From Prauserella alba (lineage in GTDB: Bacteria > Actinomycetota > Actinomycetes > Mycobacteriales > Pseudonocardiaceae), in contig NZ_JAMTCH010000004.1 in NCBI RefSeq assembly GCF_024171735.1, positions 1,396,840 to 1,460,839 on the forward strand: a stretch of 64,000 nt of DNA, read 5' to 3'. Shown one piece after another: positions 25,736 to 34,796 of this stretch; position 1 is the stretch's first letter; each line of letters starts with the position of its first letter. The notes under the pieces were generated by a model that searched no databases, was not told the origin of the DNA, and saw only the letters and a program-made list of their open reading frames with translations. The position numbers and the translations under genes are program-made.

Positions 25736-27550
25736 ATGGCCGATGAACCGACCACGCCGAACGACCCGGACGCCCGGGCCCCGGGCGCACCCGACGGGGA
25801 TGCGCACGACGACGCGCCCGGCGACGACCGGTACACCGGCGCTTCCGGTTCGTCCGCCCAGGACACGCAGGTGACCGAGCCGGCGTCGTATCTGATCACG
25901 GTGCTGGTGACGGCCCAGCTCGCGCTCATGGTGCCTGCCGCCCTGTTCACGACGTGGGTGCTCGGCGGATTCGAGGCCGAGGAACTGCAGGTGTGGGCGT
26001 TGCTGTTCACCGGGTTCACCGCGCTGGGGTTGTTCGGGCTGTGGGGAGCGGGGCACGCGGAGTCGCGCACGGCGCTGCACTGGTTCGCCGGGCTCGCCGG
26101 GTTGTTCGCCGTCGGCACCGCGGTGACGGCCGTCGTCGGACTGCTGCCCGCGGACGAATGGCAGGGTCCCGCGCCGCTGTACGCGCTGCTGGCCGCACCG
26201 CTGTGGGCGGCCGTGGCGGCAGCGACGTGGTGGGAGATGCGGCTGCACGGGCGGCGCGCGACCGGTTGGGCCGCGGGCGGTCTGATCACCGGCAGCTGCG
26301 TCGTGGTCGTGACGGCGATGGTCTTCGTGCTGGGCGGATTCGGCCCGGCGCTGTCCGACCGGTACCTGCTGTGGCGGCATTCCGACGTCGAATCGGGGCC
26401 CGGCCGGATCGAAACCGCGAAGCCTTCCGTCTTCGACGGCTCCGTGCGCTGGACCTTCGAGGTCGGGTCGCTCGGGCTGGTGCGTGACGTCGCGCCCACC
26501 CGGCACGGCATCGCGGTGACCTACGAGGATCGCGGCTTTCCGCGCGTCGCGCTCCTGTCGGCGCGGGACGGGGAGCCGGTGTGGATCCGATCGCTCGAAG
26601 GCGGCGACAGGCCGCGCCTCGTCGCCGCCGATGCGACCCGTCTCGTGGTGCACTGGAACACGCACGGAACGGACGTGGACGGGACCGTGCTCGACACGCG
26701 GACGGGCGCCTCGACGTCGCTGTGGAACTACGGCGGCGACGATCACGCGCTCCACGCGGAGGTCGACGAGCCGTGGCCGACGGGTGACGACGACGTGCGA
26801 TCGCGGTACACGCTGGTGACACGCGGCGATCGTCCGGAAGGCAGACTCGCCGCGGTGGGCATCGACGGTGACGAGCTGTGGGAGCGCCGGTTCGACTGCA
26901 TCAACGAGCACGTCGAGGCGGCCCACGACGACGTCGCCCTGCTCGGCTGCGACGGCGACGTTCTCGCGTTCGATGCCAGCACCGGCCGCCGGCTGTGGGA
27001 AGCGTCGAAGGAGGACGTGCTCGAGTCGAACGTCGCCTCCGACGTGACCGGGCGGCTGTACGTCACCGCGAGCAGGGAGAGCGGCCGGATCACGGCGCGG
27101 CGGTTGTCCGACGGGAACGAAGCCTGGTCCACCGGCCTGCCGGCGGAAGGAACGCCGTGTGCGCGGTTCGCGGACGACGGCTGGTCCATGGAACGGGCTC
27201 TGCGGCTGGCCGCCGGCGAGGACACGCTGTACGTCTCCGGCTGCGGTTCGATGTCCGACGCCGACGTGCTGACGGCAATGTCGTCCGACGGTTCGGTCGC
27301 CTGGCACCACCGGTACGAGCGGCGGACGGTCACCGACGTACTGCCGATGTCCGGCGACCGTGCCGTGGTCGCGTCGGAGGGCCACGTCGGCGGGTGCGCC
27401 GTGGACCTGGTGAGCGCGTCGGGCAGCACCCGTCTCGTCGATTCGGAGTCGGATTCGCGCATCGACTGCAGCTACGGTGGCCGGCTGGTGCGTTCCGGCG
27501 GTGTCCACTACCTGTACGACGCCCGCGGAACCGTCACCGCGATCGGCTGA
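25736..27550 (+). CDS. membrane-anchored PQQ-like beta-propeller protein
   Basis: A 604-residue protein. A disordered acidic N-terminus (1-50) is followed by four membrane helices (about 55-200: SYLITVLVTAQLALMVPAAL, VWALLFTGFTALGLFGLWGA, WFAGLAGLFAVGTAVTAVV and VVVVTAMVFVLGGFG). A large outside domain of PQQ/WD-type blades follows, with repeats like DGEPVWIRSLEG, DGDELWERRF, STGRRLWEAS, DGNEAWSTGL and DGSVAWHHRY. A quinoprotein enzyme is unlikely because no catalytic motif is seen; a binding or assembly role is more likely. An in-frame ATG at 25700 is an alternative start. Confidence 0.8.
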   Translation: MADEPTTPNDPDARAPGAPDGDAHDDAPGDDRYTGASGSSAQDTQVTEPASYLITVLVTAQLALMVPAALFTTWVLGGFEAEELQVWALLFTGFTALGLFGLWGAGHAESRTALHWFAGLAGLFAVGTAVTAVVGLLPADEWQGPAPLYALLAAPLWAAVAAATWWEMRLHGRRATGWAAGGLITGSCVVVVTAMVFVLGGFGPALSDRYLLWRHSDVESGPGRIETAKPSVFDGSVRWTFEVGSLGLVRDVAPTRHGIAVTYEDRGFPRVALLSARDGEPVWIRSLEGGDRPRLVAADATRLVVHWNTHGTDVDGTVLDTRTGASTSLWNYGGDDHALHAEVDEPWPTGDDDVRSRYTLVTRGDRPEGRLAAVGIDGDELWERRFDCINEHVEAAHDDVALLGCDGDVLAFDASTGRRLWEASKEDVLESNVASDVTGRLYVTASRESGRITARRLSDGNEAWSTGLPAEGTPCARFADDGWSMERALRLAAGEDTLYVSGCGSMSDADVLTAMSSDGSVAWHHRYERRTVTDVLPMSGDRAVVASEGHVGGCAVDLVSASGSTRLVDSESDSRIDCSYGGRLVRSGGVHYLYDARGTVTAIG

Positions 27551-27727
27551 CCGGGTCCGTGGTGGGCGTCGCCCGGCCCGGACCCGGCACTGCGCCGGAA
27601 CCCCGCGGTTCCCCGGAATGGAGCAGTACCGTCACCGCGACGCGCGACGCCGCTGCGCTTCGTGCCGCTGCCCGGTGGTGGTTCGCTGACGGGATCGTGC
27701 CACCGAAGTCCGGAGATCGCGAAGGCC

Positions 27728-27994
27728 ATGCGTACTTCCCGCATTCTCGCCACGCTCGCGGCGCTGTTCGTCGCGGTGGCGATGTCGCTGCTCACGACCG
27801 CACCACCGGCCCAGGCGCAGGCACCGCACCGAGTGGACGAGATCGGCGCCCTCTCGGTGATCGCCGAGCCTTCCCGTACACCGGAGGCCACCGAGGGCCC
27901 GTCGACGCCGGTCGGCGCGCTGGTCGTGGTCTCCGGACTGGCGCTGCTGACGGGCCTGGTGGTCCGGTACATCGCCCACCGGCGCGAAGGCTGA
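27728..27994 (+). CDS. small exported membrane-anchored protein
   Basis: An 88-residue protein of unknown family. It has a clear signal peptide (MRTSRILATLAALFVAVAMS, then an AQA-type cleavage site at about 32), a short polar Pro/Thr-rich stretch outside the cell, and one membrane helix (VGALVVVSGLALLTGLVVRY) ending in a basic cytoplasmic tail. ATG at 27728 is chosen because the signal peptide starts there. It is convergent with the FG-GAP-type protein. Confidence 0.65.
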   Translation: MRTSRILATLAALFVAVAMSLLTTAPPAQAQAPHRVDEIGALSVIAEPSRTPEATEGPSTPVGALVVVSGLALLTGLVVRYIAHRREG

Positions 27995-28012
27995 CCGGGT
28001 TCGCCGTCCGCG

Positions 28013-28678
28013 TCACGCGGGGGCGCAGCTGGCCGGGTCGGCCTGCGCCACGGGTGCGTCCTCGGCGACGCCGTGGAACTCGGTCTGTCCACGTGGGACG
28101 ACCGTGTCCCGTTCGACCTCGTAACGGGTGCGCACGCCGTAGAGTCCGCCGTCGGTACGTTCGGCCCGCACGGTGGTGAACGTCGCACCGTCGTCGCCGG
28201 GTTCGTGGCACGCGTACGACGCCAGCGATGTCGCACCGCCGCCGTCGTGAAAAGTCAGTGGCACGCCGTCGGTGCCTGTCACCCGCACCAGTCCCTGTTC
28301 GGGGATGTAGGTGAACGCGGCGAACGTCAGCGTGTTGGCGCCGGTCGCGGTGGTGACGAGCAGGTCTGCCGCACCGTCCCTGCCGAGGTCGGCGACCCTC
28401 GGGTCGAGGTGCAGCCGTCCCGCCGTGTCGGCGGCGAACGGGGATTCCACATAGGAATGGTCGGCGAAGCGTGCCGACACCACACGGTCGCCGGCCCGTT
28501 CGCGCACGGTGATCAGCTCCGGGCCACCGTCACCGTCGATGTCGGCCTGCACGGACGCCGAATCCGGCAGGTCCCCGTCCACCTCGGCCGCAGCGGCGGC
28601 AGGCACCGCCAGCACACCGCCCAGCAGTGCGGCCATCGTCAACCCGGCGGTCCTCGACGCGCTCCTGACAGTTCTCAT
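28013..28678 (-). CDS. secreted VCBS/FG-GAP-like repeat protein
   Basis: A 221-residue protein with a signal peptide (residues 1-32, LTMAALLGGVLAVPAAAAAE). The mature part has FG-GAP/VCBS-like calcium-binding stretches, DIDGDGGPELITVRERAGD and VADLGRDGAADLLVTTATGA, which fold as beta-propeller blades. Two Cys (YACHEPG and the C-terminal SCAPA) may form a disulfide. Only about two blades are recognisable, so it may be a partial propeller. Its role is probably extracellular binding. Confidence 0.7.
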   Translation of the reverse strand: MRTVRSASRTAGLTMAALLGGVLAVPAAAAAEVDGDLPDSASVQADIDGDGGPELITVRERAGDRVVSARFADHSYVESPFAADTAGRLHLDPRVADLGRDGAADLLVTTATGANTLTFAAFTYIPEQGLVRVTGTDGVPLTFHDGGGATSLASYACHEPGDDGATFTTVRAERTDGGLYGVRTRYEVERDTVVPRGQTEFHGVAEDAPVAQADPASCAPA

Positions 28679-28767
28679 CGCAGCCCCCTCGCGATGTCGA
28701 CCCGCGCCGTTCGCGCGGACTCCCTGTCAGGACGGGACGAACGCCGCCGAGGGTTGCACGGGGGTGC

Positions 28768-29556
28768 TCACAGCGGCCGCACCGTGAGGATCTGCTGTGC
28801 GTGCCCCACGTGGCCGCGGGTGTCGTGGAGTGCGGTGCTCGTGATGCCCCTGCCGTCGGCGCCGAACGTGACGGTGGTGTCGAGACCGGTCCAGCCGGCC
28901 TCGGGAGTCCGATGAAGGTGAACGGTCAGGTCGACGTTCGGGAACATCCACTCGGTCGGCGGCCTGCGCACGGCGATGCCGTTGGCCGCGTCGACGTGGG
29001 TGACGAACGCCGCGAACGGGCCGACGCGTTCACCGGCGACGAGGTCGGTGTCGGACGAGATCCAGACGGTGCCGCGGCCGGGCTCGGGTGTCGAGACGGG
29101 ACGGGCGTCGAGCGAGGCGATGTAGCCACCGGACCACAGGTGCGACATCCGCCACGGCTCGACCTCATCCGGAGGGGCGAGCCGCGCGTCCTCGCCACCT
29201 GCCACGGACGCCGTGTCGCCGGGGGCCAGCAGCCACGCCCGCGCGCGTACCGCCGTGCGGCCGCCGAGATCGGCGACGGCCTCGACCAGCTCGATCGTCC
29301 TGCCGGGACGGATCACCTCGACGCGGATGTCGCATTCGTCGAGGGCGAGTTTGCCGAGGATGTCGAAACTGATGCGGGAGATCGCGAGCGCGCTGCCACG
29401 GTCGTCACGGTCGCGTTCGATGGCGTGCGTGATGAGACCGCCGAGAGGGCTGAAGTGCTGCTCGTCCGGGTTCCACGCGCCGCTCGTGTGGGCGGTCGGC
29501 TTGTACCGCCGATCGTCGATGCGCTCGTAGTAACTGCGCTCGTGGTCCGTGCTCAC
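28768..29556 (-). CDS. acyl-CoA thioesterase family protein (double hot-dog)
   Basis: A 262-residue TesB/thioesterase-like protein with two hot-dog halves. The first has HFSPLGGLITHAIERD then ISRISFDILGKLALDECDIR. The second has WISSDTDLVAGERVGPFAAF, PTEWMFPNVDLTVHLHRTPE and DTRGHVGHAQQILTVRPL. It hydrolyses acyl-CoA thioesters; chain length cannot be told. ATG at 29556. It stands alone between the FG-GAP gene and the IclR/creatinase cluster. Confidence 0.85.
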   Translation of the reverse strand: MSTDHERSYYERIDDRRYKPTAHTSGAWNPDEQHFSPLGGLITHAIERDRDDRGSALAISRISFDILGKLALDECDIRVEVIRPGRTIELVEAVADLGGRTAVRARAWLLAPGDTASVAGGEDARLAPPDEVEPWRMSHLWSGGYIASLDARPVSTPEPGRGTVWISSDTDLVAGERVGPFAAFVTHVDAANGIAVRRPPTEWMFPNVDLTVHLHRTPEAGWTGLDTTVTFGADGRGITSTALHDTRGHVGHAQQILTVRPL

Positions 29557-29681
29557 CAGGCGGCTCCCTCTCCCGTCGTCCTACCCGGTGAGGGTACTGG
29601 CACCGCCGTACCACAGTTGTGACCGGGAGCACGGGGTCCGCGGGGGCCGAAACCTCGGGATACCGCCCACCGGAGGCGACG

Positions 29682-30479
29682 TCACGCACCGCCCAACCGG
29701 GCCGTGATCGTGGCGGCTGCCTCGCGCACCATCTCGCCATAGGCGTCGAGCTGCTGCCGCGACACCCGAAATCGCGGCGCCGATAGCAACACGGCCGCCG
29801 ACTGCTTGCCGCGATGATCGTGCACCGCCGCGGCGATCCCCACCTCTTCCGCCGACGTCTCACCGTAGTTGACGGCGTAGCCGAGCTCGCGCACCTCGCC
29901 CAGACGGGTGAGGTAGCGTTCCACGGCCCATTCGTCCGTTCCCGCGGCGCGCAGCGACCCCTGTTCCAGCAGGCCACGTACCCGGTTCTCGTCCACGGCT
30001 GCGCAGAACACCTGCACCGACGAGCTGGCGGCCGTGTTGTAGCGAGTGCCCAGTGGCGTGGTGTGCTTGACCTGCCGCCTGCTGGAGACCTCCTCCACGC
30101 AGACGGACTCGGGCTCGTTCCACACCATCAGCGCCGCGGTCTCACCGGTGCGAATACTGAGGTCCGACAGCACCGGGTACGCCGCGCGCCGGACGTCGAG
30201 ATCCCCGAGCAGCGGTCCCGCGAGGGCGAGTACCCCCAGCCCGAGCCGGAACCGCCGGGACAGCTCGTCCCGCTCGACCATGCCCGTCTGCTCCAGAGTC
30301 GCCAGGATTCGCGACACCGTGCTCTTGTGAAGCCCGACCTTGGCGGCGATCTCTGTAACCCCCAGCTGCGGCTCTTCGCTGCTGAAGGCGCCGAGCACGG
30401 CGATGCCGTTGAGCAGCACGGACATCCCCCGCCCATCGGAACCGGCCCGCTCACCCGCGTCCATGAAGTCGTTCACCAT
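29682..30479 (-). CDS. IclR family regulator of the creatinase cluster
   Basis: A 265-residue IclR protein. The winged helix covers about 20-85 (MSVLLNGIAVLGAFSSEEP, LHKSTVSRILATLEQTGMVE). The effector domain has TGETAALMVWNEPESVCVEE, THPLGT-like TTPLGTRYNTAASSSVQVFC and ELGYAVNYGETSAEEVGIAA. Its gene follows the creatinase gene on the same strand after 124 bases, so it may be co-transcribed with the catabolic genes or have its own promoter. It is the natural candidate to bind the TTGC-N7-GCAA sites upstream of the permease. The ribosome site is weak. Confidence 0.88.
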   Translation of the reverse strand: MVNDFMDAGERAGSDGRGMSVLLNGIAVLGAFSSEEPQLGVTEIAAKVGLHKSTVSRILATLEQTGMVERDELSRRFRLGLGVLALAGPLLGDLDVRRAAYPVLSDLSIRTGETAALMVWNEPESVCVEEVSSRRQVKHTTPLGTRYNTAASSSVQVFCAAVDENRVRGLLEQGSLRAAGTDEWAVERYLTRLGEVRELGYAVNYGETSAEEVGIAAAVHDHRGKQSAAVLLSAPRFRVSRQQLDAYGEMVREAAATITARLGGA

Positions 30480-30603
30480 GGCATCATCATCTCGCCTCCC
30501 GTGCGGGCGCCCGTCGGCCTCACCGCGCTCCACGACTCGCCGTGCCGCGGTGCGATCCGTCCGGGTCGGCGGGCTCCTGCACGTCGACCCGGACGGGCGC
30601 CGG

Positions 30604-31830
30604 TCACCCGCGGATGACGTTGTGCTCGGGCCCGAACGGGAAACCTGTGATGTTCTCCGCACCGTCCTCGGTGACGACCAGGATGTCGTGTTCACGGTAG
30701 CCACCCGCGCCGGGTTCACCCTCCGGAACCATGATCATCGGCTCCATCGATACGACCATGCCGGGTTCCAGCACCGTGTCGACATCCTCGCGCAGCTCCA
30801 GCCCGGCCTCACGGCCGTAGTAGTGGCTGAGCACGCCGAACGAGTGACCGTAACCGAATGTGCGGTTGGCGAGCAGGCCATGCTCGACGTAGAGCTCGTT
30901 GAGTGTGTGGGCGATCTCGCCGCAGCTGATCCCTGGACGAATCAGGGCCAGCCCTCGCCGATGGGCCTCCACGTTGACGTTCCACAGCTCCAGCGACCGG
31001 GCGTCGGGCTCGCCGAGAAACATCGTCCGCTCGAGGGCGGTGTAATAGCCGGAGGTCATCGGGAAACAGTTGAGACTCAGGATGTCACCGTCCCGGAGCC
31101 TCCGCGTGGTGGGCCAGTTGTGCGCACCGTCGGTGTTGATGCCCGACTGGAACCACACCCACGTGTCCCGGATCTCGGACTGCGGAAAGGTACGGGCGAT
31201 CTCGTGAACCATCGCCTCGGTGCCGGCGAGCGCGACTTCGTACTCGGTCACGCCGGCTGCGACGGCGTCCTTCACCGCCTCACCCCCGAGGTCGGCGATG
31301 CGCGCACCGTGCTTGATCACCTCGATCTCCTCGGGCGATTTCACCATCCGCTGCTGCATCGCCGCCCCAGAGATGTCGGTGAGTACCGCATCGGCGAAGG
31401 CGGCCTGAAACTTCTCCCGGAGCTGCAGCGGCAGCGTGTCGTCCTCGACACCGATCCGCTTGACCGCGACACCCCTGGACCGCAGCGTTTCCCGGATCAC
31501 GTGGATGTAGTTGTCGCGGTGCCAGTCGGTGTAGACGACGTTGTCGCCGTAGGTTCGGCGCCACGGCATGCCGGCGTCGATGTTGGCCGACACCGTGAAA
31601 GCTTCGTCCGCCGTCACGACGTAGGCATAGTTGCGGCCGAACGAGGTGTAGAGGAAGTCGGAGTAGTACTTGACGTTGTGGTACGACGTCAGCAACGCGA
31701 CGTCGACTCCGTCGTCAGCCATGATCTTGCGCAGCGTCGACAGTCTGCGCTCCATCTCGGCATCGGAGAACGTCCGCCGTTCCTTTGATCCGTTGTGGAT
31801 TACCTTGAGTCGTTCCAGCTCGGCGCCCAT
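30604..31830 (-). CDS. creatinase (creatine amidinohydrolase), M24 fold
   Basis: A 408-residue pita-bread-fold enzyme closely resembling Pseudomonas creatinase over its whole length: TSYHNVKYYSDFLYTSFGRN (Phe/Arg of the carboxylate pocket), WFQSGINTDGAHNWPTTRR (catalytic His), LSLNCFPMTSGYYTALERT, FGYGHSFGVLSHYYGREAGL (Arg that binds substrate), then VVSMEPMIMVPEGEPGAGGY and YREHD. Creatinase splits creatine into sarcosine and urea. These residues distinguish it from Xaa-Pro peptidases, which carry metal ligands instead. ATG at 31830 follows GAAGGGG. It is third in the operon after permease and deacetylase. Confidence 0.88.
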   Translation of the reverse strand: MGAELERLKVIHNGSKERRTFSDAEMERRLSTLRKIMADDGVDVALLTSYHNVKYYSDFLYTSFGRNYAYVVTADEAFTVSANIDAGMPWRRTYGDNVVYTDWHRDNYIHVIRETLRSRGVAVKRIGVEDDTLPLQLREKFQAAFADAVLTDISGAAMQQRMVKSPEEIEVIKHGARIADLGGEAVKDAVAAGVTEYEVALAGTEAMVHEIARTFPQSEIRDTWVWFQSGINTDGAHNWPTTRRLRDGDILSLNCFPMTSGYYTALERTMFLGEPDARSLELWNVNVEAHRRGLALIRPGISCGEIAHTLNELYVEHGLLANRTFGYGHSFGVLSHYYGREAGLELREDVDTVLEPGMVVSMEPMIMVPEGEPGAGGYREHDILVVTEDGAENITGFPFGPEHNVIRG

Positions 31831-31916
31831 TGATCCGTCCCCTTCTCGATATTCGTCCACTGCTCTTTCGCGTAACGGTGATCCCGTGACGTCGTCCGAC
31901 TGCCGCGGAGGACGAG

Positions 31917-32810
31917 TCACTCGTCGATGTGAGCGAAGGCATCCCGGACCTGCTCGGCCGACATCCGGCGATGCCGATAGGGCGGCAGGTCGAGCGACGC
32001 CGCGTGCGCCGCGATCTGTTGCAGGGTCGTCACCCACATCCCGGGAAGCGCCTTGACCTGCTCGATCAGTTCCTCGAGTTGGTGAGCACGTCCTGGCCTG
32101 CCACTGAGGAACGGATGATTCGTCAGCACGAAACAGCCGTTCTCCCGGTGCATGGCCCGGGCTTCGAGCAGCCACATTTCCTTCGCCTTGGCGGGCGACT
32201 CGATGACGCCGCTGCCGGTCCAACCCGGAAAGAACGCGTACTGTTCCCAGTCGTCCAGCGCCCAGTCGACCGGAATCTCCACAAGGGACGCGTCGGATTC
32301 GGTACTTCCCAGTGCGTACGGGCGATCACCGTCGAGCAGACTGGATTCGTAGCGGAAACCGCGTTCGATCAGCAGTTCCGGCGTGTGCCAATTCAATTCC
32401 CACCAGGGTGCCCGGTAGCCGACCGGCCGCACGCCGGCGACGGCGTCGAGCGCATCGAGGCCACGGTCGAGCACCCTGGCCTCCTGGACGCGCGTCAGTG
32501 ATCCCATGGGCTCGTGCGTGTAGCCGTGGTGGGCGATCTCGTGACCGGAATCGACGATCCGCCGCACGGTGTCCGGGTACATCTCCGCGCTGAGCCCCGG
32601 GACGAAGAACGTCGCGGTGATCTCCTGCCGGGCCAGGATCGCCAGCAGGCGCGGCACTGCTGTCTGCGGCCCATAGGCCTGGTGGGACATCAGTGACATC
32701 CGGTCGTGGCTGGACCGGTCGGCCGCGAGCGCACACGACTCGGCATCGAGGTCGAAGGTGAACGCCGCGGCCGCACGCGTTCCGGCGGGCCAGGTGAACT
32801 CGCGGGCCAT
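31917..32810 (-). CDS. polysaccharide-deacetylase-fold amidohydrolase (PuuE/allantoinase-like)
   Basis: A 297-residue NodB/CE4-fold protein: AAAFTFDLDAESCALAAD (motif 1 FDxD), ITATFFVPGLSAEMYPDTVR, DSGHEIAHHGYTHEPMGSLT (motif 2 HxxH as HHGYTH), GYRAPWWELN (motif 3) and VLTNHPFLSGRPGRAHQLEE. No signal peptide is present, so it acts inside the cell, unlike cell-wall deacetylases; cytosolic members include allantoinase PuuE and cyclic-imidase-like enzymes acting on ureide or hydantoin rings. It lies between permease and creatinase genes, two bases after the permease stop. A ring-opening or deamidating step is inferred. Confidence 0.82.
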   Translation of the reverse strand: MAREFTWPAGTRAAAAFTFDLDAESCALAADRSSHDRMSLMSHQAYGPQTAVPRLLAILARQEITATFFVPGLSAEMYPDTVRRIVDSGHEIAHHGYTHEPMGSLTRVQEARVLDRGLDALDAVAGVRPVGYRAPWWELNWHTPELLIERGFRYESSLLDGDRPYALGSTESDASLVEIPVDWALDDWEQYAFFPGWTGSGVIESPAKAKEMWLLEARAMHRENGCFVLTNHPFLSGRPGRAHQLEELIEQVKALPGMWVTTLQQIAAHAASLDLPPYRHRRMSAEQVRDAFAHIDE

Positions 32811-32811
32811 G

Positions 32812-34194
32812 TCAGTCTCCTGCCTTGTATTCGGTCGCGCCGGAGGCCGATTTCCCCGCCGCCGCATCGGTTGCCGGGGAATCAGCGACCTCGCGTGGCA
32901 AGGTTTTCCGCCACCGCGACAGCAGGACGTGGCACAGCGGAGCCGCGAGGGCCGCGACCACGATGCCCTGTACCGCGGGTATTCCGAGGTCGAAGGCCGC
33001 ACCCGTACCGGCAGCGGCGGTACCCAGCAGGTACGCAGCGACGCAGCTCACGCGCACCACTGGCAGCGCGGTCAAGCCACCGGCGTCGGTCAGGTGGTGA
33101 GCGGGAAGCCGACCGCGCCAGACGAGGTAGAACTGCCCCATGATCGCACCGCCCAACGGCGGGACGAAGGTGCCGAGCAGGATCAGGAACGTCGACAGCG
33201 ATTCGTAGATACCGGTGAGTGCGAACACCACACCCAGCGCCGCGCCACCTGCGACGAACGGTCGCTTGTCGTTCACGCCGAACAGCTCGGATCCCGCCAC
33301 GCCGAATGCGTAAGCCGTGTTCTCGTTGGTCGTCCACAACGCCACGAGCAGCAGACCCGCTCCGGCCGCGACCAGACCCATCTCGTAGAGCGCGAGCACG
33401 AAGTCGGGCTCGCCGTAGGCGGCGGAGCCGAGCCCGCCGAAGAAGTACATCGCGTACTGAGCCACGATCACGGCGACGAAGATCGAGATGAGCGCGCCGC
33501 GATCGGTTCGGGAGAACCGTGACCAGTTGCCGACCTGCGTGGACCCGCTCACGAATGTTCCGACCAGTACGGTGAGAGCCGAACCGACACTGATCTCGGT
33601 GACAGGCTCGGTCGCCATCAGCTCGCCCCAGCCTCCGATATCACCGATGGCACGCTGCGTGACCCAGATGCAGAGCGCGAGCAGTAACGGGATTGCCACC
33701 CATCCGAGCATCTCGAGGCCCTTGGCCCCGCGATAGGCGGCCGTGGCCGTCACTACCCCGAACACGAGCACCAGCGGCCAGGTGACTTCCAGCGACAACG
33801 CGCGCCCGATCAGGTCTGAGAGGGTCGCGAGGGTCACCGCGAACCAGCCCACCTGGGTACCGCCGAGCAACAAGGCCGACCACTTGCCGCCGACGCGCCC
33901 CATACACGCTTTCGTGATCAGCACCGTGCTCAACCCGGATCGGGAGCTGATCACACCCATCAACGCGGCATAGACCGCCAAGATCACCGCGGCGATCAGC
34001 GCAATACCGAGGTAGTTCGAGAACGTGAAGCCGACGGAGGTCTGACCGCCGGCCAACATCGTCGGAGTGAAGAAGAAGAAGCTCACCAGCAGTACGAACA
34101 GACCGGCGGGTGAGCGCCGCGACGACTGTGGAACCGCGTCGAGCGGGAAATCGGGGTCGCGCCGTTCACCGCGCGCGCTGCGGCCGAGAACCAT
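32812..34194 (-). CDS. NCS1 / cytosine-permease family transporter
   Basis: A 460-residue transporter with about 12 membrane helices. Family marks: FFFFTPTMLAGGQTSVGFTF near helix 1, GIALIAAVILAVYAALMGVI, SRSGLSTVLITKACMGRVGG, WVTQRAIGDIGG and GTFVPPLGGAIMGQFYLVWR. NCS1/CodB members import cytosine, allantoin, hydantoin or related small nitrogen compounds with a cation. ATG at 34194 follows GGGGAGAA. It is the first gene of the operon with the deacetylase-fold enzyme and creatinase, so creatine, creatinine or a hydantoin-type substrate is a reasonable inference. Confidence 0.88.
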   Translation of the reverse strand: MVLGRSARGERRDPDFPLDAVPQSSRRSPAGLFVLLVSFFFFTPTMLAGGQTSVGFTFSNYLGIALIAAVILAVYAALMGVISSRSGLSTVLITKACMGRVGGKWSALLLGGTQVGWFAVTLATLSDLIGRALSLEVTWPLVLVFGVVTATAAYRGAKGLEMLGWVAIPLLLALCIWVTQRAIGDIGGWGELMATEPVTEISVGSALTVLVGTFVSGSTQVGNWSRFSRTDRGALISIFVAVIVAQYAMYFFGGLGSAAYGEPDFVLALYEMGLVAAGAGLLLVALWTTNENTAYAFGVAGSELFGVNDKRPFVAGGAALGVVFALTGIYESLSTFLILLGTFVPPLGGAIMGQFYLVWRGRLPAHHLTDAGGLTALPVVRVSCVAAYLLGTAAAGTGAAFDLGIPAVQGIVVAALAAPLCHVLLSRWRKTLPREVADSPATDAAAGKSASGATEYKAGD

Positions 34195-34270
34195 GAGCTT
34201 CTCCCCATCCCAGCCCGGGGGCCTGCCTTCGTCGGTGCGGACACAAGCGGAGCACCGAAACACACCTTCG

Positions 34271-34327
34271 TTGCCAAATGTGCAAGTCGGTTGCGTGAAG
34301 ATAGGCAAGGTCGCGCGCGACTGTCAA
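34271..34327 (-). promoter_or_regulatory. promoter and operator of the permease-creatinase operon
   Basis: On the minus strand: TTGACA (34322-34327), 18 bases, TATCTT (34298-34303). Directly downstream, covering the likely first transcribed bases, lies TTGCCAAATGTGCAA (34271-34285), a TTGC-N7-GCAA inverted repeat. A repressor bound here would block initiation. Confidence 0.7.
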
Positions 34328-34463
34328 CCGAGTCGGTGACCTAGAAGCCTCCGCAGAAGGTCGCTTTTCGGCATATTTGTCGCTTATGACGCGACCTTGC
34401 GCAGCGAGTTTGTACCGTGTGCGCGAGGCGCCGACAGGTTCGCTGAACGACGCCAAATCAGGT

Positions 34464-34488
34464 CCTAGTTGCTTGTATTGCAACTAGG
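34464..34488. promoter_or_regulatory. second TTGC-N7-GCAA operator-like palindrome
   Basis: Nine-base arms CCTAGTTGC (34464-34472) and GCAACTAGG (34480-34488) around seven bases. The inner TTGC-N7-GCAA at 34469-34483 matches the site at 34271. It lies about 170 bases upstream of the operon promoter. Remote binding and looping, or a divergent transcript, are possible. Confidence 0.6.
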
Positions 34489-34680
34489 TTTCCTACAGCA
34501 TGGTTGCGGACGCGGCTCGGACCGACGTCTGACACGAGGCGACACCCAAGCGGAGGGACTCGCACGGATCTGCTCGCCGTGGCGGGGCTCGATGGGTGGG
34601 TGGCCTCGGCCGACTCCGCCGACTTCTCACCTTCTTCCGGCACGCACCCACCGGAATCACGACGCCCGTGCCGGAACGCG

Positions 34681-34711
34681 AAAAAGCCGCCCAGACCTGA
34701 GTCCGGACGGC
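34681..34711 (-). terminator. rho-independent terminator after tRNA-Phe
   Basis: On the minus strand an 11-bp stem (two G-T pairs; arms 34701-34711 and 34686-34696, loop four) is followed by five T (34681-34685). It ends the tRNA cluster transcript. Confidence 0.88.
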
Positions 34712-34722
34712 TTCTTCGTGGG

Positions 34723-34796
34723 TGGCCAGGGCCGGGGTCGAACCGGCGACCTTCCGCTTTTCAGGCGGACGCTCGTACCAACTGAGCTACCTGGCC
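34723..34796 (-). tRNA. tRNA-Phe (GAA)
   Basis: 74 nt cloverleaf: acceptor GGCCAGG/CCTGGCC, D-stem GCTC/GAGC, anticodon stem TCCGC/GCGGA with loop CTGAAAA (anticodon GAA), T-loop TTCGACC, discriminator A. CCA is not encoded. Last of the Glu-Asp-Phe cluster. Confidence 0.97.
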
